48,165 nucleotides of DNA from positions 1 through 48,165 of the forward strand of contig NZ_ARQI01000110.1 of NCBI RefSeq assembly GCF_000384655.1, in the 5' to 3' direction. This stretch comes from Brachyspira innocens ATCC 29796 (lineage in GTDB: Bacteria > Spirochaetota > Brachyspiria > Brachyspirales > Brachyspiraceae). The position numbers and the translations under genes are program-made. The notes beneath the pieces are model-generated. The model saw nothing but the letters and a program-made list of their open reading frames with translations. It made no database searches and was not told the DNA's origin. How positions within the stretch are numbered: position 1 is the first letter of the stretch; each line of letters opens with the position of its first letter. Positions 16,652 through 25,371 of this stretch are shown here, piece after piece.

Positions 16652-18127
16652 TTAAAATCTTTCTATATCTGTGAGTTTTTCTACAGTTTTTGCTAAAAGA
16701 TAAACACCCACTCCAGTAGCACCTTTTGAAAGATATTTTGAATTAGTATCGCTTATAGAAGTGCATGCTATATCCAAATGAGCCCATTTAGCTCCTTCTG
16801 TAAAGTATGATAGGAACTGAGCTGCTGTTATAGTACCAGCATATCTTCCGCCTGTATTTTTTATATCGGCTATATCAGATTTAATCTGTTCTTTATACTC
16901 TTCAAACATAGGAAGTTCCCATACTCTTTCATAAGTATCATCACCAGCATCTTTAAGAGCAGAAGCTAAAGCCCTGTCATTAGACATCAATCCAGTAGCA
17001 TTTCTTCCCAAAGCTACAGAACATGCTCCTGTTAAAGTAGCAATATCTATTACAAAGTCTGGATTATATTTTTTTATTCCGTAAGCTAAAGCATCGGCAA
17101 GTATTAGCCTTCCTTCGGCATCTGTATTAACAACTTCTACAGTAACACCATTGTACATTTTTAATATATCACCTGGATTAATTGCCCCGCTTCCTGTTTT
17201 ATTATCTGTTAAAGGACATATAACTGTAACATTAGCATCTAAGTTCATATCAGATATCAAAAATAAAGCTCCGCATACAGCAGCAGCTCCAGACATATCA
17301 TCTTTCATTCCAAGCATGCTATCAGCTGGTTTTAATGACATTCCGCCAGTATCAAATGTTATTCCTTTTCCTACTAATAATATATGTTTTTTAGCTTTTG
17401 CTTTTTTGTACTGAGCAATAAATACTCTAGGCGGATTTTTACTTCCTGCATTAACTCCTAATATACCGTTCATATTTAATGATTTTAATTCTTTTTCTGT
17501 TAGTACAGAAGTTGTTATTTTTCTCATTTCTGCCTGTTTTTTGGCTCTTTCTGTAAATGTTAAGGAATTGATAACATTGCTAGGCTCATTAATAATGTCT
17601 CTTGCCCAGAATATATTATTTGCTATTTGAGTTGCTTTTGATATTGCATTTTCAGTATCTTTTTTGTGTTCAGAAACTAGAAGTATATTTTTTATAGAAG
17701 GCTTTTCTTTTAGTCTTTTATCTCCCAAATAGTTATCAAAGCTGTAAGAAGCAAGCATTATACCCAAACAGAACTGTGTATATGATTCTTCTGAAGCTAT
17801 TTCAGCAAATAATTCTGCCATATCTACTTCTATATCCTCAATATGTAAATCTTTCATAATTTTTATAAGAGAAGCACCTGCATTTTTCCAAGTTTCATAC
17901 ATATAATTTTTTATTTCTTTGTATGTGATGAAAATAACTCTGGTATTGCTTGCAAATGCAAAAGCAAAAGGAGTTGAAGTGGTATAATATTTGTCTTTTA
18001 CTAGGCTTTTAAATAACTTTATATACTCTTCATTAAATGTGCATACTTTAGGCTCTTCTTTTTCAACTTTTACAAAAATTGCTACGGTATGTTTTTTTAT
18101 AAAATTAATTGTATGTTTGAGTTTCAT
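16652..18127 (-). CDS. Leucyl aminopeptidase family (M17) metallopeptidase
   Basis: The 491-aa cytosolic enzyme removes N-terminal residues from peptides and uses two metal ions. The catalytic domain is complete: VGKGITFDTGGMSLKP (Lys and first Asp ligand), MKDDMSGAAAV (Asp ligand), and the M17 signature NTDAEGRLILADAL with Asp and Glu ligands and the Arg. The N-terminal domain is divergent, as is usual in the family. The gene is single, with its own terminator at 16556-16601. PepA and PepB types cannot be separated by eye, so no symbol is given. Confidence 0.92.
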   Translation of the reverse strand: MKLKHTINFIKKHTVAIFVKVEKEEPKVCTFNEEYIKLFKSLVKDKYYTTSTPFAFAFASNTRVIFITYKEIKNYMYETWKNAGASLIKIMKDLHIEDIEVDMAELFAEIASEESYTQFCLGIMLASYSFDNYLGDKRLKEKPSIKNILLVSEHKKDTENAISKATQIANNIFWARDIINEPSNVINSLTFTERAKKQAEMRKITTSVLTEKELKSLNMNGILGVNAGSKNPPRVFIAQYKKAKAKKHILLVGKGITFDTGGMSLKPADSMLGMKDDMSGAAAVCGALFLISDMNLDANVTVICPLTDNKTGSGAINPGDILKMYNGVTVEVVNTDAEGRLILADALAYGIKKYNPDFVIDIATLTGACSVALGRNATGLMSNDRALASALKDAGDDTYERVWELPMFEEYKEQIKSDIADIKNTGGRYAGTITAAQFLSYFTEGAKWAHLDIACTSISDTNSKYLSKGATGVGVYLLAKTVEKLTDIERF

Positions 18128-18221
18128 TTGTTGAATCCTTGATTTAAAAGATAACGTTCAAGTAATAATTATATATAATGTTTATTTTATGTCAATTATA
18201 CTAGGTAAGAAAAATATGGTA

Positions 18222-18249
18222 TTGATTTTTTTTATAAAAAATATAGAAT
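18222..18249 (+). promoter_or_regulatory. Candidate promoter of the first LPP20-like lipoprotein
   Basis: TTGATT (18222-18227), 16 nt, TAGAAT (18244-18249), about 30 nt before the ATG at 18280. The spacing is good. AT-rich context makes chance matches common. Confidence 0.45.
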
Positions 18250-18279
18250 GAATTAATAATAATTTATTGGAGGTTTTAT

Positions 18280-18774
18280 ATGAAAAAAATATTAATAGGT
18301 ATATTTTCTTCTGTATTGCTGATTTCTATACTTTCATGCGGTACTGGAGTAAGTAAAAGCAGTCCGGAAGGCTGGATTAATGATGACACATTCAGAGTGA
18401 TGGGCATGGGTGTTCCTTCTGATGATGAAACAGACAAATTTAGAAGGGAAGTAGAAGCAAAACAGGCAGCTGAACTAGACGGCAAAAATAAAGTAGTAGC
18501 TAAAATAGTAGGCTCTTATATAGAATCATTAAGTTCTACAGAAAAAGGTATGATAGATGAATACGTTATACAGGAGAGAGTGGCTGGAAGAGTAAGAGGG
18601 CTTTCTGTTGTAGAGAGCAAATGGGACTCAAAACAAAATTGTACAGTTGTAATGGAATTGTATTCTAAAGGGTTAAAAAGCAAGATGGATTCTTTAGTTT
18701 CACAGTATCTTAATGAAGTGGGTATGCAGTATACAGCTCAGGACGTAGCTGGAATGGTTAGAACCTATAAATAA
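18280..18774 (+). CDS. LPP20-like lipoprotein, copy 1
   Basis: The 164-aa lipoprotein has a signal peptide ending in a lipobox-type SILSC (Cys20), followed by PEGWINDDTFRVMGMGVP and a region resembling the LPP20 family of small exported lipoproteins. The KQAAELDGKNKVVAKIVGS segment suggests the helical part of that fold. A strong TTGGAGG precedes the ATG. The downstream neighbour (18940-19440) is a close paralogue on the same strand, so this is a tandem duplication. Function is unknown; an envelope location is inferred from the lipobox. Confidence 0.8.
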   Translation: MKKILIGIFSSVLLISILSCGTGVSKSSPEGWINDDTFRVMGMGVPSDDETDKFRREVEAKQAAELDGKNKVVAKIVGSYIESLSSTEKGMIDEYVIQERVAGRVRGLSVVESKWDSKQNCTVVMELYSKGLKSKMDSLVSQYLNEVGMQYTAQDVAGMVRTYK

Positions 18775-18939
18775 TCTACTGTATTTATATATTGTTATTG
18801 CTTTTTAGAAGATTTTTTTGATGATTTTTTAAAAATTAATTAAAAAAATTTATTATTAATCGATAACTAAAAATGTATATATTTTGTTATATTAATAATA
18901 TAGCGGAAAAATATTTCTTATAAAAGAAGGAGGTAATTT

Positions 18940-19440
18940 ATGAGAAAAATATTGATTATTCTGACAATTTTGTCTGCTTTATTTGTATCTTCCTGCAATA
19001 GCACTGGTGTAAGCAGAAACAGACCAGAAGGCTGGATTGATGATGATACATTCAGAGTAATGGGCATGGGAGTACCTGCTGATGATATAGATGCCACAGA
19101 TAAATTCAGAAGAGAGCTTACTTCAAAACAGGCAGCTGAATTAGACGGCAAAAATAAAATAGTAGCTAAAATAGTAGGCTCTTATATAGAATCATTAAGT
19201 TCTACAGAAAAAGGTATGATAGATGAATATGTTATACAAGAGAGAGTGGCTGGAAGAATAAGAGGGGCTTCTGTTGTAGAAACTACTTGGGATTCTCAGC
19301 AAAACTGCACTGTTGTAATGGAACTATATTCTAAAGGACTAAAAAGCCAAATGGATGCTTTAGTTACAAAATACCTTAATGAAGTAGGTATGCAGTATAC
19401 GGCTCAGGACGTGGCTGGAATGGTTAGAACATACGAATAA
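18940..19440 (+). CDS. LPP20-like lipoprotein, copy 2
   Basis: The 166-aa paralogue of the preceding gene has a signal peptide ending in FVSSC (Cys19). The two proteins are nearly identical from AAELDGKNK to ERVAGR and diverge more at the N-terminus. A very strong GAAGGAGG precedes the ATG, so it is probably well translated, and 165 bp of AT-rich DNA before it may hold its own promoter. A terminator follows at 19464-19496. Function is unknown. Confidence 0.8.
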   Translation: MRKILIILTILSALFVSSCNSTGVSRNRPEGWIDDDTFRVMGMGVPADDIDATDKFRRELTSKQAAELDGKNKIVAKIVGSYIESLSSTEKGMIDEYVIQERVAGRIRGASVVETTWDSQQNCTVVMELYSKGLKSQMDALVTKYLNEVGMQYTAQDVAGMVRTYE

Positions 19441-19463
19441 AAATAATTTTTTGTGTAAAAATT

Positions 19464-19496
19464 AAGAGGGCTATGTAACAATAGCTCTCTTTTTTT
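19464..19496 (+). terminator. Terminator after the tandem lipoproteins
   Basis: AAGAGGGCTAT (19464-19474) pairs with ATAGCTCTCTT (19481-19491) with one G-U pair and a 6-nt loop, then a T-run. Confidence 0.85.
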
Positions 19497-19657
19497 ATAG
19501 TAATATAGAATAATAAAAAAATAATACAATAAAAGAATATTATCATAGTATAGTATTTAATAAATTATCGAAAATATTTTTTTATGCTATTGCAATATAC
19601 TATTCAAAATAATATAATAATTCACACTATTATTTAATCAAATTTAGGAGTTATTTA

Positions 19658-20434
19658 ATGTATAGAGAAGATATAAGCGGAAGATTGGCATTTGTTTCTG
19701 GAGCTAGTGCTGGTATTGGTGAAGCTGCTGCTAGAATGCTTGCTTCTAACGGCGTTAATCTTATACTTGCAGCTAGAAGAATAGAAAGACTTGAAAGTTT
19801 GAAAAATCAGCTTGAAAAAGAATATAATGTAAAAATAAATATTATAAAGTTAGACTTCTCTAAAACCGAAGATATTGTAAAGGCTATTGACAGTATTGAA
19901 AATAAAAATATAGATATACTTATAAATAATGCTGGTTTAGCTTTGGGTAAAGATTTGTATTATAATAATAATTTAGAAGATGCCTTGCAGATGGTAAGGG
20001 TAAATTGTGAGGGTTTAATAGTATTAACCAGACTTTTAATGCCTTATATATTAAAAAGTAAATATGGTCATATAGTAAATTTATCTTCTACTGCTGCTGA
20101 TGAAGCCTATAGCGGAGGGGCTATATATTGTGCCACAAAATCATTTGTAGAGATGTTTGGAGACAGTATAAGAGTAGAGTTAATTGATAAGCCAGTTAAA
20201 GTAACTAATATCAAACCTGGTGCTGTTAATACAGAGTTTTCTACAGTAAGATTTAAAGGCGACAAAGAAAAAGCAGATAATGTATACAAAGGATTTATTC
20301 CTTTATATGCTGAAGATATAGCCGATAATATAGAGTATGTATTAACACGCAGAAGTCATGTTCAAATATCAAGCATGACTATTATGGCAGAGAATCAGGG
20401 CAGTGCTACAATAATACATAGAGATAATAAATAA
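19658..20434 (+). CDS. Short-chain dehydrogenase/reductase
   Basis: The 258-aa classical SDR has a nucleotide motif SGASAGIG (about 15-22), NNAGLA at about 90, a catalytic Ser in NLSSTAAD, and YCATK (Tyr and Lys of the active site) at about 154-158. The C-terminal third (IKPGAVNTEFSTVRF) is like YdfG-type enzymes that oxidise hydroxy acids or serine analogues with NADP+. The substrate is not determined. Length is typical. It lies 46 nt before the next gene and may share its transcript. Confidence 0.9.
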   Translation: MYREDISGRLAFVSGASAGIGEAAARMLASNGVNLILAARRIERLESLKNQLEKEYNVKINIIKLDFSKTEDIVKAIDSIENKNIDILINNAGLALGKDLYYNNNLEDALQMVRVNCEGLIVLTRLLMPYILKSKYGHIVNLSSTAADEAYSGGAIYCATKSFVEMFGDSIRVELIDKPVKVTNIKPGAVNTEFSTVRFKGDKEKADNVYKGFIPLYAEDIADNIEYVLTRRSHVQISSMTIMAENQGSATIIHRDNK

Positions 20435-20480
20435 ATTATTTTTTTATTTTATTTTTTTAATAAGGGAGTTATTTTTTTCT

Positions 20481-22481
20481 ATGGGTGATATAGATAATAC
20501 TAGAGATAGATTAAAGTTAGATGAACTTAATAAAGATGCAAGAAAAGATTTGTTTAATAAATTTGTGGATGCAGGCGGCGAAGTTGTATCTGATAAAAAG
20601 CGTTCAGCAGTTGTTGTAAGCTCATCAAAGAAAAATGCTAATACTTTAGTAGGCGGCAATTCTAAAGGTTCTGCTAACTATAATAGCGGAGGAAAACCTT
20701 CTGATTCCAAAGGTTCAGGTTCGGGCGGTTCTTCTTCTTCTGCTGCCGCTGCTGAAAAGCAAAAAGGAAACGGATTTTTTTTCGGATTAAAATTATGGTT
20801 TGATGCTGTAAGTGCAGGTGTTATAACTTTTATGGGCGGAAATGTTAATCCAAAATTCCTTAACTTTATAGATAAAAACATTATAGCTGCATTTTTAGAG
20901 ATGGATACACTTATCTTTAATGCACTAAATCCTACAGAAGCCTCAAATATAGATGCTAAGGCTAAACATCAAAAAATTGTATCTCAGTTTGCTAAAGACC
21001 TTGAGGATTTGGAGCTTTTAGAGAGGATAAAAGATCAATACAATGAAAAAACATACAAGGATTTTTTAAGACCTTATAAAGAACTTAATACCAATGTAAT
21101 GGCTGAAAGCTATGTTAAAGAAATAAAAGCAATGTTCAGACCTTTATATGTACTTCATGCTTATTCTTCTAGAATTAAGGTAGCAGGAGAAAAAGCTATG
21201 CTTGCCTATGCTATTGTTGATAATATAAGTAAGGGGATAGTTAATTCAAGAATATCTGCTTTTAAAAGGGCGGTTGATTTAGTATATACAAAATATTATC
21301 CTAAATTATTTACTCTTTTGCAGTATGCTTCTAAAGAAAAATTAGAAACTATTAATGATTTTAATAAATATCTTAATATTACAGATGAGGATATTTTAGG
21401 GTATTATACAAAATTAAGAAAAGATAAAGAAAAACTTCAGGAAACCAAAATAGAACAGGCAAAAGAAAATATCGGAAAGAAAAAGGATACAGAAGAAGAA
21501 AAACTTGGAAAAGTAGAATCTATAGGCGTAAAACTTATAAATAAATGTGTATCCTATAAAAAATCAGATAACGGCATAGAGTATGAAGCAGATCCTTTCT
21601 TCTTTGTTCCTACAAAAGATAAAATATACAGAATAAAAGTTTTAATAGATTTTTTGGACAGGGAATACTCTGCTGTGTTTGTTTCAAATAAAGTAAGATA
21701 TAATTTAGTTTATGATAATCAGGTTAGAACAGATTATAAAAATGACTTTAACAATATATTTTTGTCATTATCAGATACTCATTCAAGATTAAATGAATAC
21801 AGCGATCTTTGCAATACCATAATGAAAGTAGAGGCTGATAAAACTATGCGTTTTGAACAGAGAATTTCTATGCTTTCTGATAAAAACGGACAGCGTTCTT
21901 ATTTGGCTAAAAATTTGAGAAATACTTTTGTATCAATAATAACTCCTTTCAAAAGAAAATTAGATAAACTTCTATTAGATAAAGAAGAGAGAGAGAGAAT
22001 AATAGAAAATCCTAATGATATATTAACTTTTTCTTCCGAAGTAGGAAAGGGTAAAAAAAGAATACAGGGCTATAATGTAATGAAAGCATTAACTGAAGCG
22101 TATTATTTTATATCTGGATTTAATTATTTAATTACGCAGGGTGAATTGTCTGGAGCTGGAATATTGATAGAAGGCGATGATGATGATGAACCTATGATGA
22201 CTGATCAAATTACTGAAGCATCAGATACAAGCGTTAAAGAAAGTTCTGATAATAATGCTGATAATACAGAAGAAAATAATGCTTATACTGAAAGTGCTGA
22301 TGATAATTCAGAAAGTAATGAAAATGCAGAAAATTCTGATATAGAAATTAATTCTGACGGATTTAATGAATCTACAAATGATGAAGATTTATTTTCAGAT
22401 ACTTCTAATGAAGATGATAATACTGCTGATGTTAACAGTGAAGAAGATAAAGATAGCAGCAAATTAGATAAAGAGGTTTAA
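20481..22481 (+). CDS. Hypothetical 666-aa protein with Ser/Gly linker and acidic tail
   Basis: I do not recognise the family. The first ~50 residues are charged. Residues about 55-95 form a low-complexity Ser/Gly/Ala linker. A large helical body runs to about 565, with charged coiled-coil-like stretches (LRKDKEKLQETKIEQAKENI around 315-335). The last ~100 residues are a disordered acidic tail rich in Asp, Glu, Asn and Ser. There is no signal peptide; one hydrophobic stretch near 107-120 is too short to call a membrane helix. The downstream acyltransferase begins two bases after its stop, so the two are translationally coupled. That suggests a role linked to the envelope, but this is inference. 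Confidence 0.8.
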   Translation: MGDIDNTRDRLKLDELNKDARKDLFNKFVDAGGEVVSDKKRSAVVVSSSKKNANTLVGGNSKGSANYNSGGKPSDSKGSGSGGSSSSAAAAEKQKGNGFFFGLKLWFDAVSAGVITFMGGNVNPKFLNFIDKNIIAAFLEMDTLIFNALNPTEASNIDAKAKHQKIVSQFAKDLEDLELLERIKDQYNEKTYKDFLRPYKELNTNVMAESYVKEIKAMFRPLYVLHAYSSRIKVAGEKAMLAYAIVDNISKGIVNSRISAFKRAVDLVYTKYYPKLFTLLQYASKEKLETINDFNKYLNITDEDILGYYTKLRKDKEKLQETKIEQAKENIGKKKDTEEEKLGKVESIGVKLINKCVSYKKSDNGIEYEADPFFFVPTKDKIYRIKVLIDFLDREYSAVFVSNKVRYNLVYDNQVRTDYKNDFNNIFLSLSDTHSRLNEYSDLCNTIMKVEADKTMRFEQRISMLSDKNGQRSYLAKNLRNTFVSIITPFKRKLDKLLLDKEERERIIENPNDILTFSSEVGKGKKRIQGYNVMKALTEAYYFISGFNYLITQGELSGAGILIEGDDDDEPMMTDQITEASDTSVKESSDNNADNTEENNAYTESADDNSESNENAENSDIEINSDGFNESTNDEDLFSDTSNEDDNTADVNSEEDKDSSKLDKEV

Positions 22482-22483
22482 AT

Positions 22484-23416
22484 TTGGCTTATAAATCACC
22501 AAGGACTATAATGCTTGAATATATTCCATTAAGAATATTAATGGAAATAATGGCTGTTATGCCCTATATTGTTATTATATTATTTGCAAAATTGGTAGGC
22601 ACTTTGATGTATTATTTTGTACCTAGTGCCAGACATACGGCTTTGATTAATTTGAAACAGGCTTTTCCAAATAAAAGTTTTCATGAGAGAAAGAGAATAG
22701 CTAAGCGTTCTATGAAATCTATGATAATGACTTTTGCTGAGTTTATAAAGTCTTCGAGAATGTCTGATGAACAAATATTAAAGAGAATAAAAATAGAAGG
22801 GCAGGATATTTTTGATGAGGCAATGCATAAAAAAAATAGAGGTATTATAGCAATTACTGGGCATATAGGAAACTGGGAATATATAGCTTTTTATTTTGCT
22901 ATTAAAGGCTATCACCCTAGCGTTATAGTGAGGCCTCTTGATAATCCTAAACTTGATGTATATATGAAATCTTGGAGAGAAAAAAGAGGTATGAAATGCA
23001 TATCAAGATGGGGAGATTTAAGAGAAATATTTTATGCTTTAAATGATAATAGTCCTGTTGCATTTTTATCAGATCAAAATTATTTAGACGGTATTTTTGT
23101 AGACTTTTTTGGCTGCCCTTGTGCTACAGCTACAGGACCTATTGCCATAGCTATGAAAACTGGAAGTCCTATTGCTATTGTATATAGTGTTCCAGACAGA
23201 TACGGACATCATAAAATAGTGGTATCTGAAATAATGTACATAGAAGAGAAAGAAACCAAAGAAGAAACAATTAGGCATAACACCCAAAGATATACAAAAA
23301 AACTTGAAGAGATAATTTCTAAATACCCTGAAAATTGGCTTTGGGTGCATCCTAGATGGAATACTAGACCTAAAGGAGAGCCTGAGGTATTTTATAAACA
23401 TAATAATTATAAATAA
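22484..23416 (+). CDS. LpxL/HtrB-type lysophospholipid/lipid A acyltransferase
   Basis: The 310-aa protein has an N-terminal membrane segment (about 18-45) and the HxxxxE active-site motif of the LpxL/LpxM family in GHIGNWEYIAFY, followed by VRPLDNPKLD, FLSDQNYLDGIFVDFFG and PENWLWVHPRW near the end. All are family blocks. It would transfer an acyl chain to the lipid anchor of LOS or a related lipid at the inner membrane. The start is TTG at 22484: AGAGG at 22472-22476 is at proper distance, and the upstream stop is only two bases before it. Confidence 0.88.
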   Translation: MAYKSPRTIMLEYIPLRILMEIMAVMPYIVIILFAKLVGTLMYYFVPSARHTALINLKQAFPNKSFHERKRIAKRSMKSMIMTFAEFIKSSRMSDEQILKRIKIEGQDIFDEAMHKKNRGIIAITGHIGNWEYIAFYFAIKGYHPSVIVRPLDNPKLDVYMKSWREKRGMKCISRWGDLREIFYALNDNSPVAFLSDQNYLDGIFVDFFGCPCATATGPIAIAMKTGSPIAIVYSVPDRYGHHKIVVSEIMYIEEKETKEETIRHNTQRYTKKLEEIISKYPENWLWVHPRWNTRPKGEPEVFYKHNNYK

Positions 23417-23656
23417 TTTTTTACTTTGCTTTTTTTTTCTAGGTTTATATTATATATTAAAACTGTTATGATTGTCAGAACAATATTTGTATTATAGTTA
23501 TATATAAAAATTCTTATTTTTAGTTAATGAGGTAATATCTTCATATAATATTCGATTTTATTTAGTTTTATTTTTTGAGATTATGTTTTATAATGTTCAT
23601 GGCAAATTAATAACTTTAGTTTAAGAAAATCAATTTTAATCGGAGGTTATGCATAT

Positions 23657-25168
23657 ATGGAGCAAAAAAAACGTTCATTTATGTTCTTTTTAAATCTTGG
23701 GCTTACATTCACTTTGGTAGGTATAATAATTTCTTTCTTTATATTTTCATATGAGAAAAACTATAAAAAAGATGAGTTTTTAGTTCATGCACAGTCAGCA
23801 CCTGAAAAAACTGCATTTACAGGTTCATTAGACGGTGCTTTAGAAGTTGAAGGGGCTATAAGAGAGGTTGTTGATAAAAACATGCCTGCTGTAGTTAATA
23901 TATCTACAGAGATTGAGGCAGGTCAGACTGAAGAAGACAGATATGCTGATGATTTTTTCAGATTTTTCTTTGGGGATCAAGTACCTAGACAAAGAAGAAG
24001 CCAAAAATCATTAGGAAGCGGTTTTATTATTAATGAAGATGGTTATGTACTTTCAAACTACCATGTAGTTAAAGGTGCTACCAAAATAATGATAACTCTT
24101 TATGGAGAAGACGGTGAATTGCCAGCTAAGTTAATAGGATATGATGAGGCTTATGATTTGGCTTTATTAAAAATAGAAGGTAATGACAGAGTTTTCCCTT
24201 ATGTTGCTTTGGGAGACAGCGATGCCATAGAGCCGGGTGAGTTTGCCATTGCTATAGGAAACCCTTACGGACTTAATAATACTGTTACTTTCGGTATTGT
24301 TAGTGCTAAAGGAAGAAGCGATGTTGGAGCTAATAAATATCAAAGATATATACAAACAGACGTTGCTATAAACCCGGGTAATTCTGGAGGTCCTTTATTT
24401 AATATTCATGGTCAGGTAATAGGTATAAACACATTAATATATTCTACTTCAGGCGGAAGTATAGGTATAGGTTTTGCCACTCCTATTAATTTGGCTACTT
24501 CTGTTATGACAGATCTAAAAGAAAATGGAAGAGTTACAAGAGGATATTTAGGTATATACTTACAGGATATTGATGAGAACTTATCAAGAGGTCTTAATGT
24601 TAAACAAAACAGCGGAGTTTATGTAAGCGAAGTTATACCAGATTCTCCTGCTTCTAAAGGCGGTTTGCAGGACGGCGATATCATTATAGAGTTTGACGGC
24701 GAGAGAATGACAAGATCTGGAGATTTATTTAATAAAGTAGCTACTACAAAAGTAGGTAAAGAAGTTACAGTTAAATATTTGAGAAACGGAAGAGAAAGAA
24801 GTACTAAAATAGTTATAGAAGCAAGAGTTGAAGATGAGAATGTTGTACCTAGCAGACAATCTCAAAATAATTCTCAGGGAAGTACTCGTTCTTGGATGGG
24901 ATTAGATGTTTCAAATATTACTCCAGAGATATCTCAAAGACTTCAGATAAGAAGCAATGAAAGAGGTGTTGTAGTTCTTAATATGACTCAGAACTCTAAA
25001 GCATATCAGGCTGGACTTAGACCTGGAGATGTTATCAAAGCTATTAACGGTATCACTATTTCAAGTACAGATGATTATGATAAATTCGTTGACTCTTATG
25101 GAAATGATAAGTCATTTACTATTACTATAAAACGTGCTAGAATGACTTATGTTATAATAATAGAATAG
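23657..25168 (+). CDS. HtrA/DegP-family periplasmic serine protease with two PDZ domains
   Basis: The 503-aa protein has an N-terminal membrane anchor or signal (about 9-31) and a trypsin-like domain with the triad His136 (SNYHVV), Asp167 (YDLALL) and Ser243 (GNSGGPL), followed by two PDZ domains (about 290-385 and 405-500). It degrades or refolds damaged envelope proteins. The DegP/DegQ length fits. CGGAGGTT precedes the start. A strong terminator follows at 25191. The linker with RQSQNNSQG between the PDZ domains is normal. Confidence 0.93.
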   Translation: MEQKKRSFMFFLNLGLTFTLVGIIISFFIFSYEKNYKKDEFLVHAQSAPEKTAFTGSLDGALEVEGAIREVVDKNMPAVVNISTEIEAGQTEEDRYADDFFRFFFGDQVPRQRRSQKSLGSGFIINEDGYVLSNYHVVKGATKIMITLYGEDGELPAKLIGYDEAYDLALLKIEGNDRVFPYVALGDSDAIEPGEFAIAIGNPYGLNNTVTFGIVSAKGRSDVGANKYQRYIQTDVAINPGNSGGPLFNIHGQVIGINTLIYSTSGGSIGIGFATPINLATSVMTDLKENGRVTRGYLGIYLQDIDENLSRGLNVKQNSGVYVSEVIPDSPASKGGLQDGDIIIEFDGERMTRSGDLFNKVATTKVGKEVTVKYLRNGRERSTKIVIEARVEDENVVPSRQSQNNSQGSTRSWMGLDVSNITPEISQRLQIRSNERGVVVLNMTQNSKAYQAGLRPGDVIKAINGITISSTDDYDKFVDSYGNDKSFTITIKRARMTYVIIIE

Positions 25169-25190
25169 TGCTTAAATATTAATAGAATAT

Positions 25191-25231
25191 AAAGGAGCTT
25201 TGCAATAATATTTTGTAAAGCTCTTTTTTAT
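25191..25231 (+). terminator. Terminator of the HtrA/DegP gene
   Basis: GAGCTTTGCAA (25195-25205) pairs with TTGTAAAGCTC (25213-25223) through an 11-bp stem with one G-U pair, then a T-run. The hairpin stands 23 nt past the stop. Confidence 0.87.
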
Positions 25232-25371
25232 TATTAATTAATAAATTATGTTAACTATTTTTGGCTTTTTACTTGCATTCATAACTAATTTAATATATTA
25301 TTAATAAACTATTAATTTGGTTAATAAAGTTTTATATATAAAGAATAATATTCTTAAAACAGGAGCTGAAG

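Noticed and set aside
25232-25371. Possible T-box riboswitch before alaS
   Set aside because: The gap after the previous terminator is too short and lacks the T-box sequence and specifier stem. The gap before serS was rejected for the same reason.
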